A stretch of 64,000 nt of DNA from Proteles cristata cristata (Eukaryota > Chordata > Mammalia > Carnivora > Hyaenidae): contig JAESUZ010002392.1 in NCBI GenBank assembly GCA_017311185.1, positions 434,001 to 498,000 of the forward strand, read 5' to 3'. The notes under the pieces were generated by a model. That model saw only the letters and a list, made by a program, of their open reading frames with translations. It ran no database searches and was not told where the DNA came from. The translations under genes were made by a program, and so were the position numbers. Positions within the stretch are counted from its first letter, which is position 1; each line of letters starts with the position of its first letter. This document shows positions 46,691-58,265 of this stretch, piece after piece.

Positions 46691-47309
46691 TACTGATGTT
46701 GCAGTGTTGAAAACAGCTTTTCCTTCAGCCATTGGTATGGTTACTTAAAATACAAAGGCTCTGAGGAATGGAGCATTGGTATTGATTCTGTAGGACATGT
46801 CCTTGGAGTTGACTTTCCAGAGGATGGGTTACATTTGCTCTGCTTCATCCACATTCTCTCAACCAGTCTTCACCATATCTGCAAGCATATATTCATTTTA
46901 TGCATATTAATTGAGTACCTCTTACACACAAGGCCTTGTGACAGGCCCAGGAGAAGCAGGGGGAATAAGTGGACATTACTGCCTGCATCAATGTGAGTCC
47001 TCTGGGTCCTCAGGGAAGCAGATACCCTTAGAGAGAAAAAGGAGAGGGAGCTGGGGTGGGGGAGGAACATAGGTAGTGAGCGTCTCAGATGGCAGCTCAG
47101 TTCTAAGAAAGTTTTGGCCTGTCGGAGGAGCCTCACATCTGGCAGGAATGATCTGCATTCAGTGCTTATCCCTTATCCTAGGTCAGTGGCTGGGAATAGC
47201 CTATGGGAAGCAAGGCCTTGGCATGTCACTTTGGTGGATTCAGAGTACAGCAGCTGGCACCAGTTGTCACTTACCCCTGAGGCAGCAGGAGACCTGACTA
47301 GGGCTACCA

Positions 47310-47610
47310 CACTGCCTTCATGGAGTTTACAGTTTGGATTGGGATATAGGTATTAAGCAAATAGTCACGTAAGCAGTGAATGATTTGCAGTTGTGATTAG
47401 AGCCATGGAAAGAACTACAGGAGGCCACTAGATGGTATCACACAGAGCCTGCCATTATGAAAAGTTGGGAAGCCATCCTGGGGGAAGGGATTTCATGGGG
47501 CTGATATTAGAAAGACAAGCAGGGTTGGGCTAGGTGAAGAGAGGCTGGAGGCATATTCCAGAGGGAGTGAGAATCAGGAGCATTCCAGGGAGAAACAGAG
47601 GGAGAGATCG
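47310..47610 (-). repeat. L2 LINE 3' region
   Basis: Antisense L2: ctgccttcatggagtttaca gtttggattggg, ggtattaagcaaatagtcac, atcctgggggaaggga, and gcatattccagagggagtga ... gagcattccagggagaaac. It contains a CTCF-like ccactagatggtatc at 47425. Confidence 0.6.
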
Positions 47611-47655
47611 TAGAGTTGATGTCTGGCACATTGTCATAGAAACTCTGGAGGATTA

Positions 47656-47855
47656 GGGCACCTGGGTGGCTCAGTTGGTTGAACATCCAACTTTTGATCT
47701 TGGCTCAGGTAATGATCTCATGTTTCGTGAGATCAAGCCCCACGTTGGACTCTGCTTACAGCACAGATCCTGCTTGGGATTTTCTGTCTCCCTTTCTCTC
47801 TACTCCTCCCTGCTCTCTCTCTCTTTCTCGCTATCTAAAATAAACACTAAAAAAT
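47656..47855 (+). repeat. CAN-SINE, older subfamily
   Basis: Forward SINE with head gggcacctgggtggctcagt, middle ttttgatcttggctcaggta and tail ctatctaaaataaacactaa. It supplies the start of a 148-codon ORF that is not a gene. Confidence 0.88.
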
Positions 47856-48261
47856 ACTCTAGGGCCTTAAATGATCATTTCTATTTTTCTTTCCTTTGGG
47901 ATTCAGTGGTTGTGGTTTTTTTCTGGGAAAAAGAACTGGCCCCTTCTCCACCATGCATACATTGTGAGGGAGACCCTACTGAGACTTGTACATCAAATTT
48001 CAAAGAAATTGGGATTTATCTATGCCTTGGGGGACTGAGATATTTTGGCTTTATGATTCTTTATGATGAAGAATTTAGCAGACCATTGATACCAAGGACA
48101 TCTCAATGTTGAAGAGAGGTCCTAGTCATCTCCACTGTGTGGGAAAATGAAATGCTAAGACAGGTTATAAAATTAGTACCAGGAGTGTATCTCAAGGGCA
48201 CAATATGTCACTTGAATGTTTGGAGACAGACAGCAAGAGTCTAAGCATGAGGTTGACGGGA

Positions 48262-48275
48262 CCCCCCCCCCCCCC
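48262..48275. repeat. C14 homopolymer
   Basis: Fourteen C residues in a row (gggac...cactgcc). Such runs are unstable and prone to sequencing error. Confidence 0.9.
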
Positions 48276-49071
48276 ACTGCCTCCTAGCCATAGACTCTAC
48301 TGAGATCTCTGTGTGTGGGTGGCTTTGTGCAGGTCATGGAGATGATAGAGGATGGCTCACGTGTACCAACACAGATTCATGCAGGTTGATTGATATTGAG
48401 TGAGAGGGGCCAGGAGAGATCTAGATCCCCTGACTTTCCTATGAGCCTTTCTCTGAAATCCATCACTCTTCTTAAAAACTAAGAAACCTTAGCTGACTAA
48501 GGCTAAGTAAGCCTCTGAAATAGGCTAGTGTCCTTAAAACCTGTTTCCCTTCACCTGACTGCCCCAGCTGGTCCCTCTGACCTAGATAATCAAGGACACC
48601 TGTCGTAAGACTGTCTCCTGATGATTCCAGGCTTTTCGGGACAGGAGATGTAACTTGAGTGCTGACATTGCTTCCATTTAGCTTCTGTGCTCCTGTTGGA
48701 GACTGTTGTCTTCTCCTCCTCTGCCTTAAATATATTGCCATTATGTATAACTCTCAGCACCCTTCTTATGGGAGAATAACATTTTTAATATTACTTAAAA
48801 GAAATCGGCTCTGTGTGATGAAGCGTTCAATTCGGTTTTCTGCCAGTCTGTGCACCTGAAGAATGATTCTTATTAGATTAGAATCTGTCGTGGGCTGTAT
48901 TAGCGTCTAGTGTTTTATATCTGCTCTCTCTCATGAGAGGAATGTTCCCTCCCACACACCCTCCATAGCATGTTTCCAAGTCTGTGCATCTCACTGTGCA
49001 TCTGCTGTTGCTTTACCCAGGCCTGAGCAGCCGCTGACAGTGATTGGCAGAAAAGAGTTTCCAAGAATATT

Positions 49072-49184
49072 TAAAAAAGAAAAAAAGAATGAAAGGGAAG
49101 AGGAAAGAAAGGAAGAAAAGCAAACCAAGTAAGAGAGAGAGGGAGGGAGCGAGGGAGGGAGGGCGAGAGCGAGAGAGAGGGAAG
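49072..49184. repeat. purine-rich tract
   Basis: Over about 110 bases the strand is mostly A/G, changing from GAAA/GGAA words to (GA)n and GGGA words. It may be the tail of a lost SINE or a simple repeat. Confidence 0.75.
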
Positions 49185-50212
49185 TTTGCTGAAGAATGAC
49201 GAACAAATGGGCCTCCTCTTGCTGTATATGATTGATTGTACAGACCAAGATGCTGGCCTTTTGAGTTTCAGCTACCAGCTGGCACTCACTGCATCACCCA
49301 TATGACACCCTTATTTGGAACAGATAAATTCTGTATTCAAAGTGCTGACTGGGGGGTTTCTGGCTTGCATTTTCTCAGCCCCTACTTGGTTTTGGAAGCA
49401 CAAAAGTCCAGGGTTTGTAAGGGGTTTGACAGTGAGTGTCAGGACATCGTGGCTTCTGTGGGACACCCCACCATGTAAATGGTGGTTTAGATAGAGTCTT
49501 GATGCGGAGAGGGTAGGAGGGCCAGCTCTTTCCTCTGTTCACGTCGTTGTCTCTTTTCTCCTTCCTACTACTATTCCTTCTGGAAGGCAATTCTTAGGTA
49601 CTGTCTCTGCACCAATAGAGAAACCATATGGAAAATATAAGCCCCACAGAATAATTCTCTGGGTGGTGCAGGTGGATGCCTTTTACGACACGATCTTTCT
49701 GAAATGGGGCCCTCAGAATGGCCTTCCTCCTGCTGAAGATGTTCTGTGTTGACTCCCTGTTGCCCCCTGGATAGGCCCCACTTTGAGCTCTGACATTGCC
49801 CCCGTGCAGTTTGATAGGCAAGGAACTTGGTGAACTGGCCCCTGTGATACCCTTTAGCATCTGGTGCTGCTTCCCTCAGGCACACTTTCTGCACTATGTG
49901 AGGGATGAAGCAGGGTCCAACCAGGAAAATAGTAACTCTGAGTGCTCACGACAAAAGGGATTGAATGCAGGGAATTAACCAGGTAAAGGGGGGTTGAGAA
50001 GACAACAGGGGATGGTGTGGCTGTCAGAGATTAGCAAACAGAAAGGCATAGGTGTAGGGGACAAAGGCCACAAATGGGGCTTTGGTTGCCTGGCAGAGGC
50101 AGAGGCCACATAGGCCTGTCCTGCAGAAGTCACTCATGAGACAGCTGCCAGAGTCGGAGGGCGAGAGAGAAATATTCTGGCTTTTTCTTTCTCCTTCCTT
50201 CCTGTTTTGGAT

Positions 50213-50528
50213 AGCTCAGGCTGCCATAACAGAATACGGCAGACCGGGTAGCTTAAACAACAGACACTTATTTTCTCACAGTCCTGGAGGCTGGGTGTCG
50301 AAGATCACATGACTTTCCCCTGTGCATGTAAAGAGAGAGAGACAGGGAGAGACTGCTCTGGTGTCTTTCCTCTGATGAGAACACCAGTTCTTTCAGCTTA
50401 AGTTCCTGCCCTCTTGATCTCATTTAACCTTAATTACCTTTTCAAAGGCTCTGTCTCCAGATACAATCACACTGGGGGTTAGGGCTTCAATATCTGAATT
50501 TTGAGGGGGTACATTTCAGTCCATAACA
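50213..50528 (-). repeat. MaLR LTR, MLT1-like
   Basis: Antisense LTR: gctcaggctgccataacaga, ccgggtagcttaaacaacag, tattttctcacagtcctgga, accttaattaccttttcaaa, gatacaatcacactgggggt and cagtccataacac. Non-coding. Confidence 0.85.
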
Positions 50529-50934
50529 CTTGTATCCCTTACCAAGATCTCCCATTGGTCAAATGAGTGGTTGACATGGGAACCTGGGAAATGCAGCCTC
50601 CAGGGGTCAGAGCCTGTGTGATAAAGCATGGGGTCAGTGTTGAGTCACTGGTCAACAACCAGTGTTGGGTGTGTGTGTACATGAGTGGGGTTTATGTGAT
50701 CAAAAGTGGGCTTTGAGTAGAAGGGGGAGCAGGGAAATGGATGGTGGTTGGGCAACCAAAGGTGTCCACTTCAGAGTGATACTGAATCTCTTTCTGTTTC
50801 TGGAACTATATTTCTTGCATGTTCATGTTTTCTCTTTGCCTGGGACCCTTCCCATCTCCTTTTTCACTTTACCATCACTTTGCCTGGCTGACTTCTCATC
50901 AATGCCATCTCATCTGTCGGTTATGTTCTTTCAT

Positions 50935-51085
50935 TTTAACTGCCAGGCCCTGTTCTAGGCCCTGGTGATATAGAGCCAATCCAGTGTCTACCTTCATGGA
51001 GCTTACAATCTGGTTGGGGGGAAGAGAGGGACAAAAATAAAGAAATGAGCAAATAATGGTACTTCAGATGGGGATTTAAAAAGTA
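50935..51085 (-). repeat. L2 LINE 3' end
   Basis: Antisense L2 terminus: aggccctgttctaggccctg gtgata, ccttcatggagcttacaatc tggttggggg, aataaagaaatgagcaaata. Confidence 0.65.
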
Positions 51086-51231
51086 AAATATAAATCAAGG
51101 TGGGGACGACTGGGAGTGCCAGCTGAATGGGTGGTATACCTGTATTTTATGCTATATTGGCCAAGAAGGCCTGAGAAATAAGTAGTGTCTAAGCCAAGAA
51201 TTTAAGGACAGGAGTCATGAGGCTTGCTATA

Positions 51232-51480
51232 CACCAAATAGTGGCCTCCCAGATATGTCTACATCCTAATTTCCACAACCTGTGACTATTACCTTACATG
51301 GTAAAGGGACTTTGATATGTGATTAAATTAAAGATAAAGATAAAGGGAAATAAAAAGGTCAGAGTCAGTACTAGGAGATATTATGACCAAAGTAAGATGT
51401 GAGGACTAGTGTATAGGTGGCCCCTCTAGGAGTTGGTAAAGCAACAATGGGAAGCCCATACATAGGTAACAGGGGAGAAT
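51232..51480 (+). repeat. MLT1-like LTR fragment
   Basis: The segment caaatagtggcctcccagat atgtctacatcctaatttcc, ttaccttacatggtaaaggg and actttgatatgtgattaaat resembles MLT1-type LTRs. The second half is unclear. Confidence 0.5.
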
Positions 51481-51589
51481 GTTCCAGACATAGGGGCAGC
51501 AGGTGCAACTGTCCTGTGGTAGGAGATTCCTGGCATGTTGATTCCATTTAATGATTAGCACTTTTTGCCTCTCCACTCTCCCAACACCC

Positions 51590-51722
51590 AGGCCTTACCT
51601 TACTACTAAAACTACTGGTTGGTTTGTGTTTCTCCCCTCTGACTATGAAACCCCTTGAAAGCAGGGACCTAGATCTTTTTTCATTGCTTTATCCCCAGTG
51701 CTAGCACAGAGTGAATACTTAA
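51590..51722 (+). repeat. L2 3'-end fragment
   Basis: The segment gtttctcccctctgactatg, ccttgaaagcagggacctag and tatccccagtgctagcacag agtgaatactt follows the L2 3' end in sense orientation. Confidence 0.65.
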
Positions 51723-52844
51723 AAAAAAAAAAATGCTGTATTTTAGAAGTTGAAGACTCTTCAGGAAATTCCATCTGTGTGTACAAATCCATGGGACCAC
51801 ATGATGGCCTGTAGAGTGGTCTTCTTGGGTATTTACGTACCCACTATCATCTGGATTGTGGACTGGGCAAAGAAAGACATATAATGGGGTACACAGACTG
51901 ACTGTCCTCATGGTATTGAGAGTACTGAGCCAAGGTAATGACCCAGTCAGCTTCCCTCGTCATCCATGATGTGGTAATAGGCCTGTTCTTTGTGTGAGGG
52001 TATTTATTAGTGAGGACTGCCCATTAACAGTGATGGGGGTCAAGAGATCACTGTTGTGGCTGGGGGACACCTAGGCCTTCGAGTTCACCACCTCATTAAA
52101 GATTTTCCTGCTTAGTTCCTGTGTAATCCTTTCTGAGCCCAGCTGCCATGGTAACTGGGACGTTATCAAAATCCTTCAGGTCTGAGGATGTACTCTCCTG
52201 CCGCGCATCTCCCCAGGGTGGTCTCTGGCTCTTCTCTGCCTCCCAGCTCAAGCACAAGACTTACCAGCTGGGGAGAGGTGCTTTCATCAGAACCCTTGGA
52301 AGCTGTTCAGGGGGGTTATATGCTGATTTTCAGGCTGTCTGCTCACCAGCGTCTTCATTATTTCACACTCCAAATACTTGAAACTGCCGTTGGGTCACCC
52401 TCAGCTCCCCGCAATTAACCATTGGCTTTGAAAATCCAGCTGTGCTCAGCATTTCACTGATGATTACAGATGCAGGGAAGGAGGTCGAGGCTCTCAAGTA
52501 AGACAGTTGTTGCTGGAGGAGGGAGGAAGGGAAGGCATCAGAAGGAAGATGAGTGTCTGGGTGTGCGTACAGGAGACTGCAAAGTGCTAGGAAAGAGAGA
52601 GGCTACCGAAGAGAAAACACACAGGTATAGAGGAAGATGGGAATGGTCTGTGCACTGGTCATTAGGTTATGCCCGGAAGAAAGTGCTCACTGGGATGGGG
52701 AGGTGCTGTGGAACTGTGGCGTGTACACACGTGGTTGTGTGTTGGGTTTGCACTTAGAGATGGAGCAAGTTCGAGGGGATGTTTACGGAGAACAAGAGAC
52801 AGAGCAAGGGCCTCTACCTCTGTTATCTCCCTTAGCCTTCATCT

Positions 52845-52990
52845 CAAATACACATGTGCCAGCCTTTATTATTCTCATTTATATGACATGGGGGAATGAA
52901 GGCTAAAAAAGACCACACCACATGCCAAGATGGCAAAGTCAGGATTCCAACCCAGTTCAATCTGAATGTAGACCCTTGGCCCACTCTAGG
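52845..52990 (-). repeat. MIR fragment
   Basis: Antisense MIR: attattctcatttatatgac, caagatggcaaagtcaggat tccaacccag, ttgaatgtag replaced here by ctgaatgtagacccttggcc. Confidence 0.5.
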
Positions 52991-53514
52991 GGCTGGACAT
53001 CTAAAAAGATTACATACGTCAGGCAGTGGATCTGCCCATTAGAGTTTCAGAGGTCTGAATAGGCTAGGTCATGCCCTAGTGACTATTTCCACCAGCTTGC
53101 TGTCCTATGAGCCATTGGTTTATCTTGCAGCCATGCTGCATGTTCATTGTGGTTGGCCTCACTCCATGAACCAGGCTGATGGAACAGCCTCGACCTTGAG
53201 AGTTGTATCATTTGTAATGAAAGAGAAGTAGAATATGGCAAAGTCTAAGATGGCTGTTGCTTGGAAGTGTCACACATCTCCTCTGCTCATGTTTGTCTGG
53301 CAAAATCAAGTCTCATGGTCAAGGCTGCTGCCAATGGGGCAAGGAGATAACTAATCCTCCAAGGAGAGCATTACATGCTTTTGAGTATCAGTATGGTTGA
53401 TCATAGGCAGCGAGCAGATATCCGTGAGGCTTTACCACCCCCAGGACAATTGTGGTCTTGCACGTGGCAGGTGCACGGCTGGTGCCTTGTGGCCAATACG
53501 GGGGCAGGAGCATG

Positions 53515-53700
53515 CGGTAGTAAGAATAGGAGCTGTGTTACCGTAAGGTTACCCAGCCTCCGTGACCTTGCCTTCTCATTGGTAAAATGAAGGCGACGAT
53601 ATCTTACTCTCTCACAGTTGTTGAGGATCAAGAGGGATTACAGACATATGGCTGTACATATGTACATATGTACAGCAGTCAATAAATGTTATGTTGCTTC
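53515..53700 (+). repeat. MIR fragment
   Basis: The segment gtgaccttgccttctcattg gtaaaatgaaggcgacgata, then ttgttgaggatcaagaggga and gtcaataaatgttatg. A tandem of tacatatg words sits near 53653-53672. Confidence 0.7.
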
Positions 53701-54637
53701 CCTTCCTCCTGAATCGGAGTTATACTGTCCTCGATTTTCAGATCGTATATTAAATTTGGATAGAGCCATTACGAGAAATGATAGAGTAATGAACCTGAGC
53801 TGTGTTCCATTAAAAAAAAAATTTCTTAAATAACCACAAGGTTAAAATAAGCTCGTATGGCTCTTCACTGCATCTTCTGTTAGTTATACGTCTGCTTATT
53901 TGGAATGCTGTCAGCCAGACCAAAGTGTTTTCCAGCAGAAAAGAATTGAGGATTATGTATTTCTTTTATGCACAGGGTTATTTCACATGTGTTTTAGAGC
54001 AGATAGGGTGGAAGATTATTTAAGCTGTTATTGGGTGTGGTTGAAAAACTACTGGCCCCAATCAGAATCATTATATATCAAAACTTCATTTGAAAATGAA
54101 TTAGATGAGGGTTTCCCAGTATGGGTTCCACAAAATGCCAAGACCTGTTTATAGGTATGGTATGATATGGTAGAGGGTAAACTTGGCCATAATTCTTTAC
54201 TCCTCCCTGTATCATGTCCTTTGCAACGTGACTTTGCAGCTTCTCCCATAAAGAGATGAAATGTATTTTCCCTACCTTTGAACTTGCACCCACTGGTCTT
54301 CTGCTTTGCTCTGGTCCCTAGAATGCAGAAGAAGTGATACTGCCCTAGTCTTGAGCTTATGTATCAAGAGTCTTTTCGTGCTTCCACGTGCTCTATGGAA
54401 CTCTGTCCAGCCACTGGCACTAGCTTACTGGGAGCTGAGAGACCACGTGGAGAAAAGAAAAGTTGTTCTCATTGAGGCTGTCCTAGATCAACCAGCCACC
54501 TGCCTACTTGACAGGTAACCATAGACCCATGAATGAACTCAAGTGAGATGGGAACCATCCAGCTAGGCCTATCCCAAATTATTGATGTGCAGAATCACCA
54601 ACCAAATCAGTGGTTATTATTTAAAAATAACACTTCA

Positions 54638-54836
54638 GGGGGCGCATGGGTGGCTCAGATGATTAAGTGTCTGACTCTTGATTTTGGCTCAGCTCATGAT
54701 CTTGTGGTTGGTAAGATGGAGCCCTGCATCAGACTCTGCACTGATAGGGCAGGGCATGCTTGGGATTCTTTCTCTCCCTCTCTCTCTGCCCTCCTGTCCT
54801 CTTTCTTTCTCTCAAAATAAATAAATATTTGTTTAA
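54638..54836 (+). repeat. CAN-SINE, older subfamily
   Basis: Forward SINE, head gggggcgcatgggtggctca, middle ctgactcttgattttggctc, tail ctctcaaaataaataaat. It is the first of two consecutive SINEs inside an MLT1 LTR. Confidence 0.9.
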
Positions 54837-54847
54837 AATATCACTTT

Positions 54848-55079
54848 GGGACACTAGGATAGCTCAGTCGGTAGAGCACCTGACTCTTGGTTTTGGCTCA
54901 GGTCATGGTCCCAGGGTCATGGAATTGAGCCCTTCTTTGGGCTCTGCTCTGAGCACAGAGCCTGCTTAAGATTCTCTTTCTCTCCCTCTGCCTTTCTTCC
55001 CTGTTCATTCTCTCTCTCTCAAATAAATAAAATGAAAAAAAAAATTCTTAAAAAAATAAACTAAAAATTAAAAAAATAA
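54848..55079 (+). repeat. CAN-SINE, older pan-carnivore-like type
   Basis: Forward SINE with head gggacactaggatagctcag tcggtagagc, middle catggtcccagggtcatgga and tail tctctctcaaataaataaaa followed by a long A-rich run. The 'gtcccagggtc' body resembles the type shared with caniform carnivores rather than the felid Fc type. Confidence 0.88.
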
Positions 55080-55439
55080 AAATGTCACTTCAGGGATATT
55101 TTGTTATGCATCAGAAGTTAGCTGGCATTCAAGGGGAGAAGAGTTTCTTGGATAAATAAATGGGAAGTGTTGGATTAAACAAAGCAAAACCTATTTTGTT
55201 TCTATAACCCTTTTCATGGGCCTTTTATATTAACCTATCCTGAGAAGTTCTGGGATGTTTATAATTATATCTTCCATGGAAAAATCTATCTTCCCACCTT
55301 TTTCATGTATTAGGATTTCAGAAAATATTTTTGAGATTATAGATTTGAACAAATATATTAGGTTCATAGAGGGCTTTTAATCTTTTTTATTGTTACCAAC
55401 ACTTAAAAATCAGGAATTAGGCACTAATATTTGGAAGTG

Positions 55440-55560
55440 CAAGCTCTTTGAGGGAAGAGATCATGTGTCATGTACACTGCTACATTGCTAGTTTCTAAAA
55501 TCTAGCACATAGTAGTTGTTCAGTAAATACTTAGCAAAATAAAGAGTGAGAGAAAAATGG
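55440..55560 (+). repeat. L2 3'-end fragment
   Basis: The segment gcaagctctttgagggaaga gatcatg, then tctagcacatagtagttgtt cagtaaatactt, the sense 3' end of L2. Confidence 0.7.
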
Positions 55561-55814
55561 GGCTGTGAACAAAGGTGAATAAAGTCACTGGGGTTTTCTG
55601 GGAGGGGCTGTATGGCTCAAGACAGAGTAAGCACCTCAAGTGCAGAACTGAACTATTTTCAGAACTGGCTTATCCAACTGTTACCTCTGGATCTGAGGTT
55701 GGGTTCTGTGCTATGAAGGAGGTGCTGCGAACTCAGACTATACGTGGGGCTGGCTGGTAGCTATTGCCATTAAATCATAAATTGATAACTGGTGCAGATG
55801 TGTGTTACTTTTTT

Positions 55815-55955
55815 TTTTCCCCATCTTTAATGAAGTATAATTGACAAATTATACATTGTCATGTGGTGATTTTTGATATACATATATATAGTAAAACGAT
55901 TCCCTCCATCTAGTTAATGAACACATCTATCATCTCACATATTTATCTTTTTTTT
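55815..55955 (+). repeat. L1M 3' UTR fragment
   Basis: The segment tttaatgaagtataattgac aaattatacattgtcatgtg, ttttgatatacatatatata and ctagttaatgaacacatcta tcatctcacat matches old L1 3' UTRs. Confidence 0.8.
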
Positions 55956-56614
55956 CCCCTAGATGTGTGTTATTTGATCGCCAAAATACTCTTAAACCTT
56001 TGGTCCTTGTCACAAATATTTAAACATCAGGAGATGGCACATAAGCATGTGGCTTCTCTTGAAACCCCAGAGGATATGCACCATCAGACTAGGAGATGTT
56101 GCTGGCAGTGATGAGCTGGAGGTGAGTGGGGGCTGCCTTCTTCGGTCAGGCACACATTTGCCTGCTTGCCAAGGTCTCCTCTGTCCTGGGGCGCTCCAGT
56201 GTGTTGCATTCCTGGCCTCCGCAGGACCACAGCAAACTACCGCAGTGGCCTGCTCAGGAGCTGCTAGAGTAGCAGGGTGATGATTTGTCTCCAAAAGGGA
56301 AGACTGTGCCTGGGTGGGTTAGCTGTCATCAGATCAGCACGGTCTGTCATACCTCAAAGGGGCCTGACATGTTCTGTTTCCCCAGGAGGCTGGTGGAGCC
56401 AGCCCCCGTGTGGGGCAGCAGGAGAGGCCGAGCGAGGCTCAAAATAAGCAGCAGACATGAAATATTTCCCAGAAACCTACTACATACCAGGCGAGGAGCT
56501 AGGGATAGGAAGATGAGTAAGACACACAGAATCCCTCCTTCTACGACTTCATTCAAGTCTATCTGGAAAGAGAGACCTAATAAGCACATATTTTAGGAGC
56601 TAAGGTATATGCAA

Positions 56615-56920
56615 ATAATAGCACACATTTCAATGATACCATGCAGCAGGCACTGTTCCGAGCTCTCCACAGAGGGGAGCACATTTATTTCTTAAAACAA
56701 CCCTGTGAGGTAGGCATTGTTACTTTATTGGGTCCAGAGGGCTTTAACATTCTTTGGCTTAGTCCTCAGTATTTAAACTGAATTAAGCAGATGAGGAAAC
56801 TGAGCCAAAGAGGAGTGAAGTGATTTGCCTACGTCCACACAGCCAGGCAGTCTCAGGGCTGGGACTCAACGCAGGACCTTGAGTGGTACAGTGTTTACAC
56901 TCTACCAGCCATTCAGCCCA
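56615..56920 (-). repeat. MIR element with internal insertion
   Basis: Antisense MIR: caggcactgttccgagctct, aacaaccctgtgaggtaggc attgttac, then about 55 unrelated bases, then cagatgaggaaactgagcca aagaggagtgaagtgatttg cctacg and gggctgggactcaacgcagg. The gap at about 56730-56785 interrupts the core. Confidence 0.75.
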
Positions 56921-57522
56921 ACTCAGCAAAGACTTCTCAAGAGAGACTGGGGTTGTACTTTGAAGGTGAAGGGGTTTGGCAGATGTACTAGTGACTGGAA
57001 GTCTTTACAGGCAAGGACGTGAAACTGAAAGGAACTGAGGATTTGCGCTATCCAGCAGCGGAGTTCACGGCACCTTACATAACGCGGTGGTCATTGTAAG
57101 TTGCCGTTCCTGATGCTGCAGAGCTGATGGTGCGTGGCTTCCTCCAGAAGGCTCATCAGAATTTAATACTGGTACACCTGCCTGCAGGTGTCTAGAGACA
57201 GACTTCCGTGCGTGACTGGTGAGTGGACAGCATGTGACGGGGGGGTTCAAGAAGGAGGCCTCTTTTCAACTGTCACTTTGGTGAGGACAATTTGAAGCAG
57301 AAATAAAGTCGCAAGAGACAGTGGGAACTTGCATATAAATTTCTGACTCTGAGGAGAGCCCCAGGATTCACTTTCTTTGCATGGTGCTGGAGAGTCCCAG
57401 CATCCCAAAAGGTTCATCCTGGCAGTTTAATGGAGTTTCTTTCACAGAACCCATGGTTTCTGGATCTACCTGAGGTCATCTTTAGGCTCTCAGCACAGGG
57501 TCTGGTACAGAGTAAGCCCTCA

Positions 57523-57650
57523 GTCGCGGCTTCTTCCTCCTTCTCCTCCGTTATTTCTCTTTCTCCTCTTCTCCATCCCCTCCTCCTCCCTTTTTCTTTG
57601 TTCCTCCTCTTCCTCCTCTTCTTCCTCCCTCACACCCTTCTTTTTCTCCT
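57523..57650 (+). repeat. polypyrimidine tract, TCC-rich
   Basis: About 130 bases of nearly pure C/T (cttcctccttctcctccg through cctcctcttcctcctcttct), broken by only a few purines. Mirror-like TCCTCC units could adopt triplex structure. It is followed by attattattt. Confidence 0.85.
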
Positions 57651-57724
57651 TATTATTATTTACTCTTAGGGTTTGGTAGATGTCACCCTATATCAAGCCT
57701 CTTTGTGGTTTCTTCTCAGCTCTT

Positions 57725-58265
57725 AACAGGCCATGTATCAGTCAGGGTCTCAGCAAGAAACAGATGACGTGCTCATATTGGGTAAACTGATGAGTCTCTA
57801 AGAAAGGAGCTGCTTATAAAGGCTTCACTAGCAGCAGGTGCCAGTAATGCCCTGATACCTGAAGGGCCAAAGAGAGTGCATCAGCTGATTTTTGCCGCAG
57901 TAACAGACAACCTCAGTATCTCCATGGCTTATGACAACAAATACGCCTTTCTTGTGCCGATTACCTGAGGCCTGTAAGCTGGCTGTGTTTCTGCTTGACT
58001 ATGCTGGGCCCAGTTGGGCTCAAGTGGGCTTCGCTAGGCTTGGCTGGCTTGGCAGAGCCACACATACCCTCTCATTTGAGAACCCAGGCCTACGTTAGTC
58101 TTTTATTGCGACATGCTGTTCCCATGATGGAACGCAGAATAAGGGGGGGCAGAACCACACCAGGCAAGGCCACACAAAACGCGTCTGCTCTGAAGAGAGG
58201 GTCACAGCCGCTTATGTTCCATTGACCAAAGCAAGCCAAATGGCAGGGTCCAAAATCAGTGGCGT
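57725..58265. repeat. ancient LTR-like repeats, family unresolved
   Basis: The segment gtatcagtcagggtctcagc aagaaacaga, and from 57890 tgccgcagtaacagacaacc ... ttccattgaccaaagcaagc caaatggc, look like pieces of old mammalian LTR elements, but I cannot name the families from sequence alone. Confidence 0.4.

Larger units (their letters stand above)
54150..55128 (+). repeat. MLT1-like LTR split by two SINEs
   Basis: Left part about 54150-54637: cctccctgtatcatgtcctt, tagaatgcagaagaagtgat, gagagaccacgtggagaaaa, cctagatcaaccagccacct. Right part about 55080-55128: gatattttgttatgcatcag aagttagctgg, the LTR 3' end. The pieces are one LTR interrupted by the two SINEs between them. The left border is approximate. 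Non-coding. Confidence 0.7.

Noticed and set aside
47666..48112. 148-codon open reading frame on the + strand, the longest in the window
   Set aside because: It begins inside a CAN-SINE (the head translates to MAQLVEHPTFDLGSGND, a pattern seen in every forward copy) and runs on into non-conserved DNA. No domain and no splice context.
49131..49190. Coding potential in the Ser/Leu-rich minus-strand ORF
   Set aside because: The peptide is low complexity and comes from the (GA)n and GGGA purine tract. No real protein signal.
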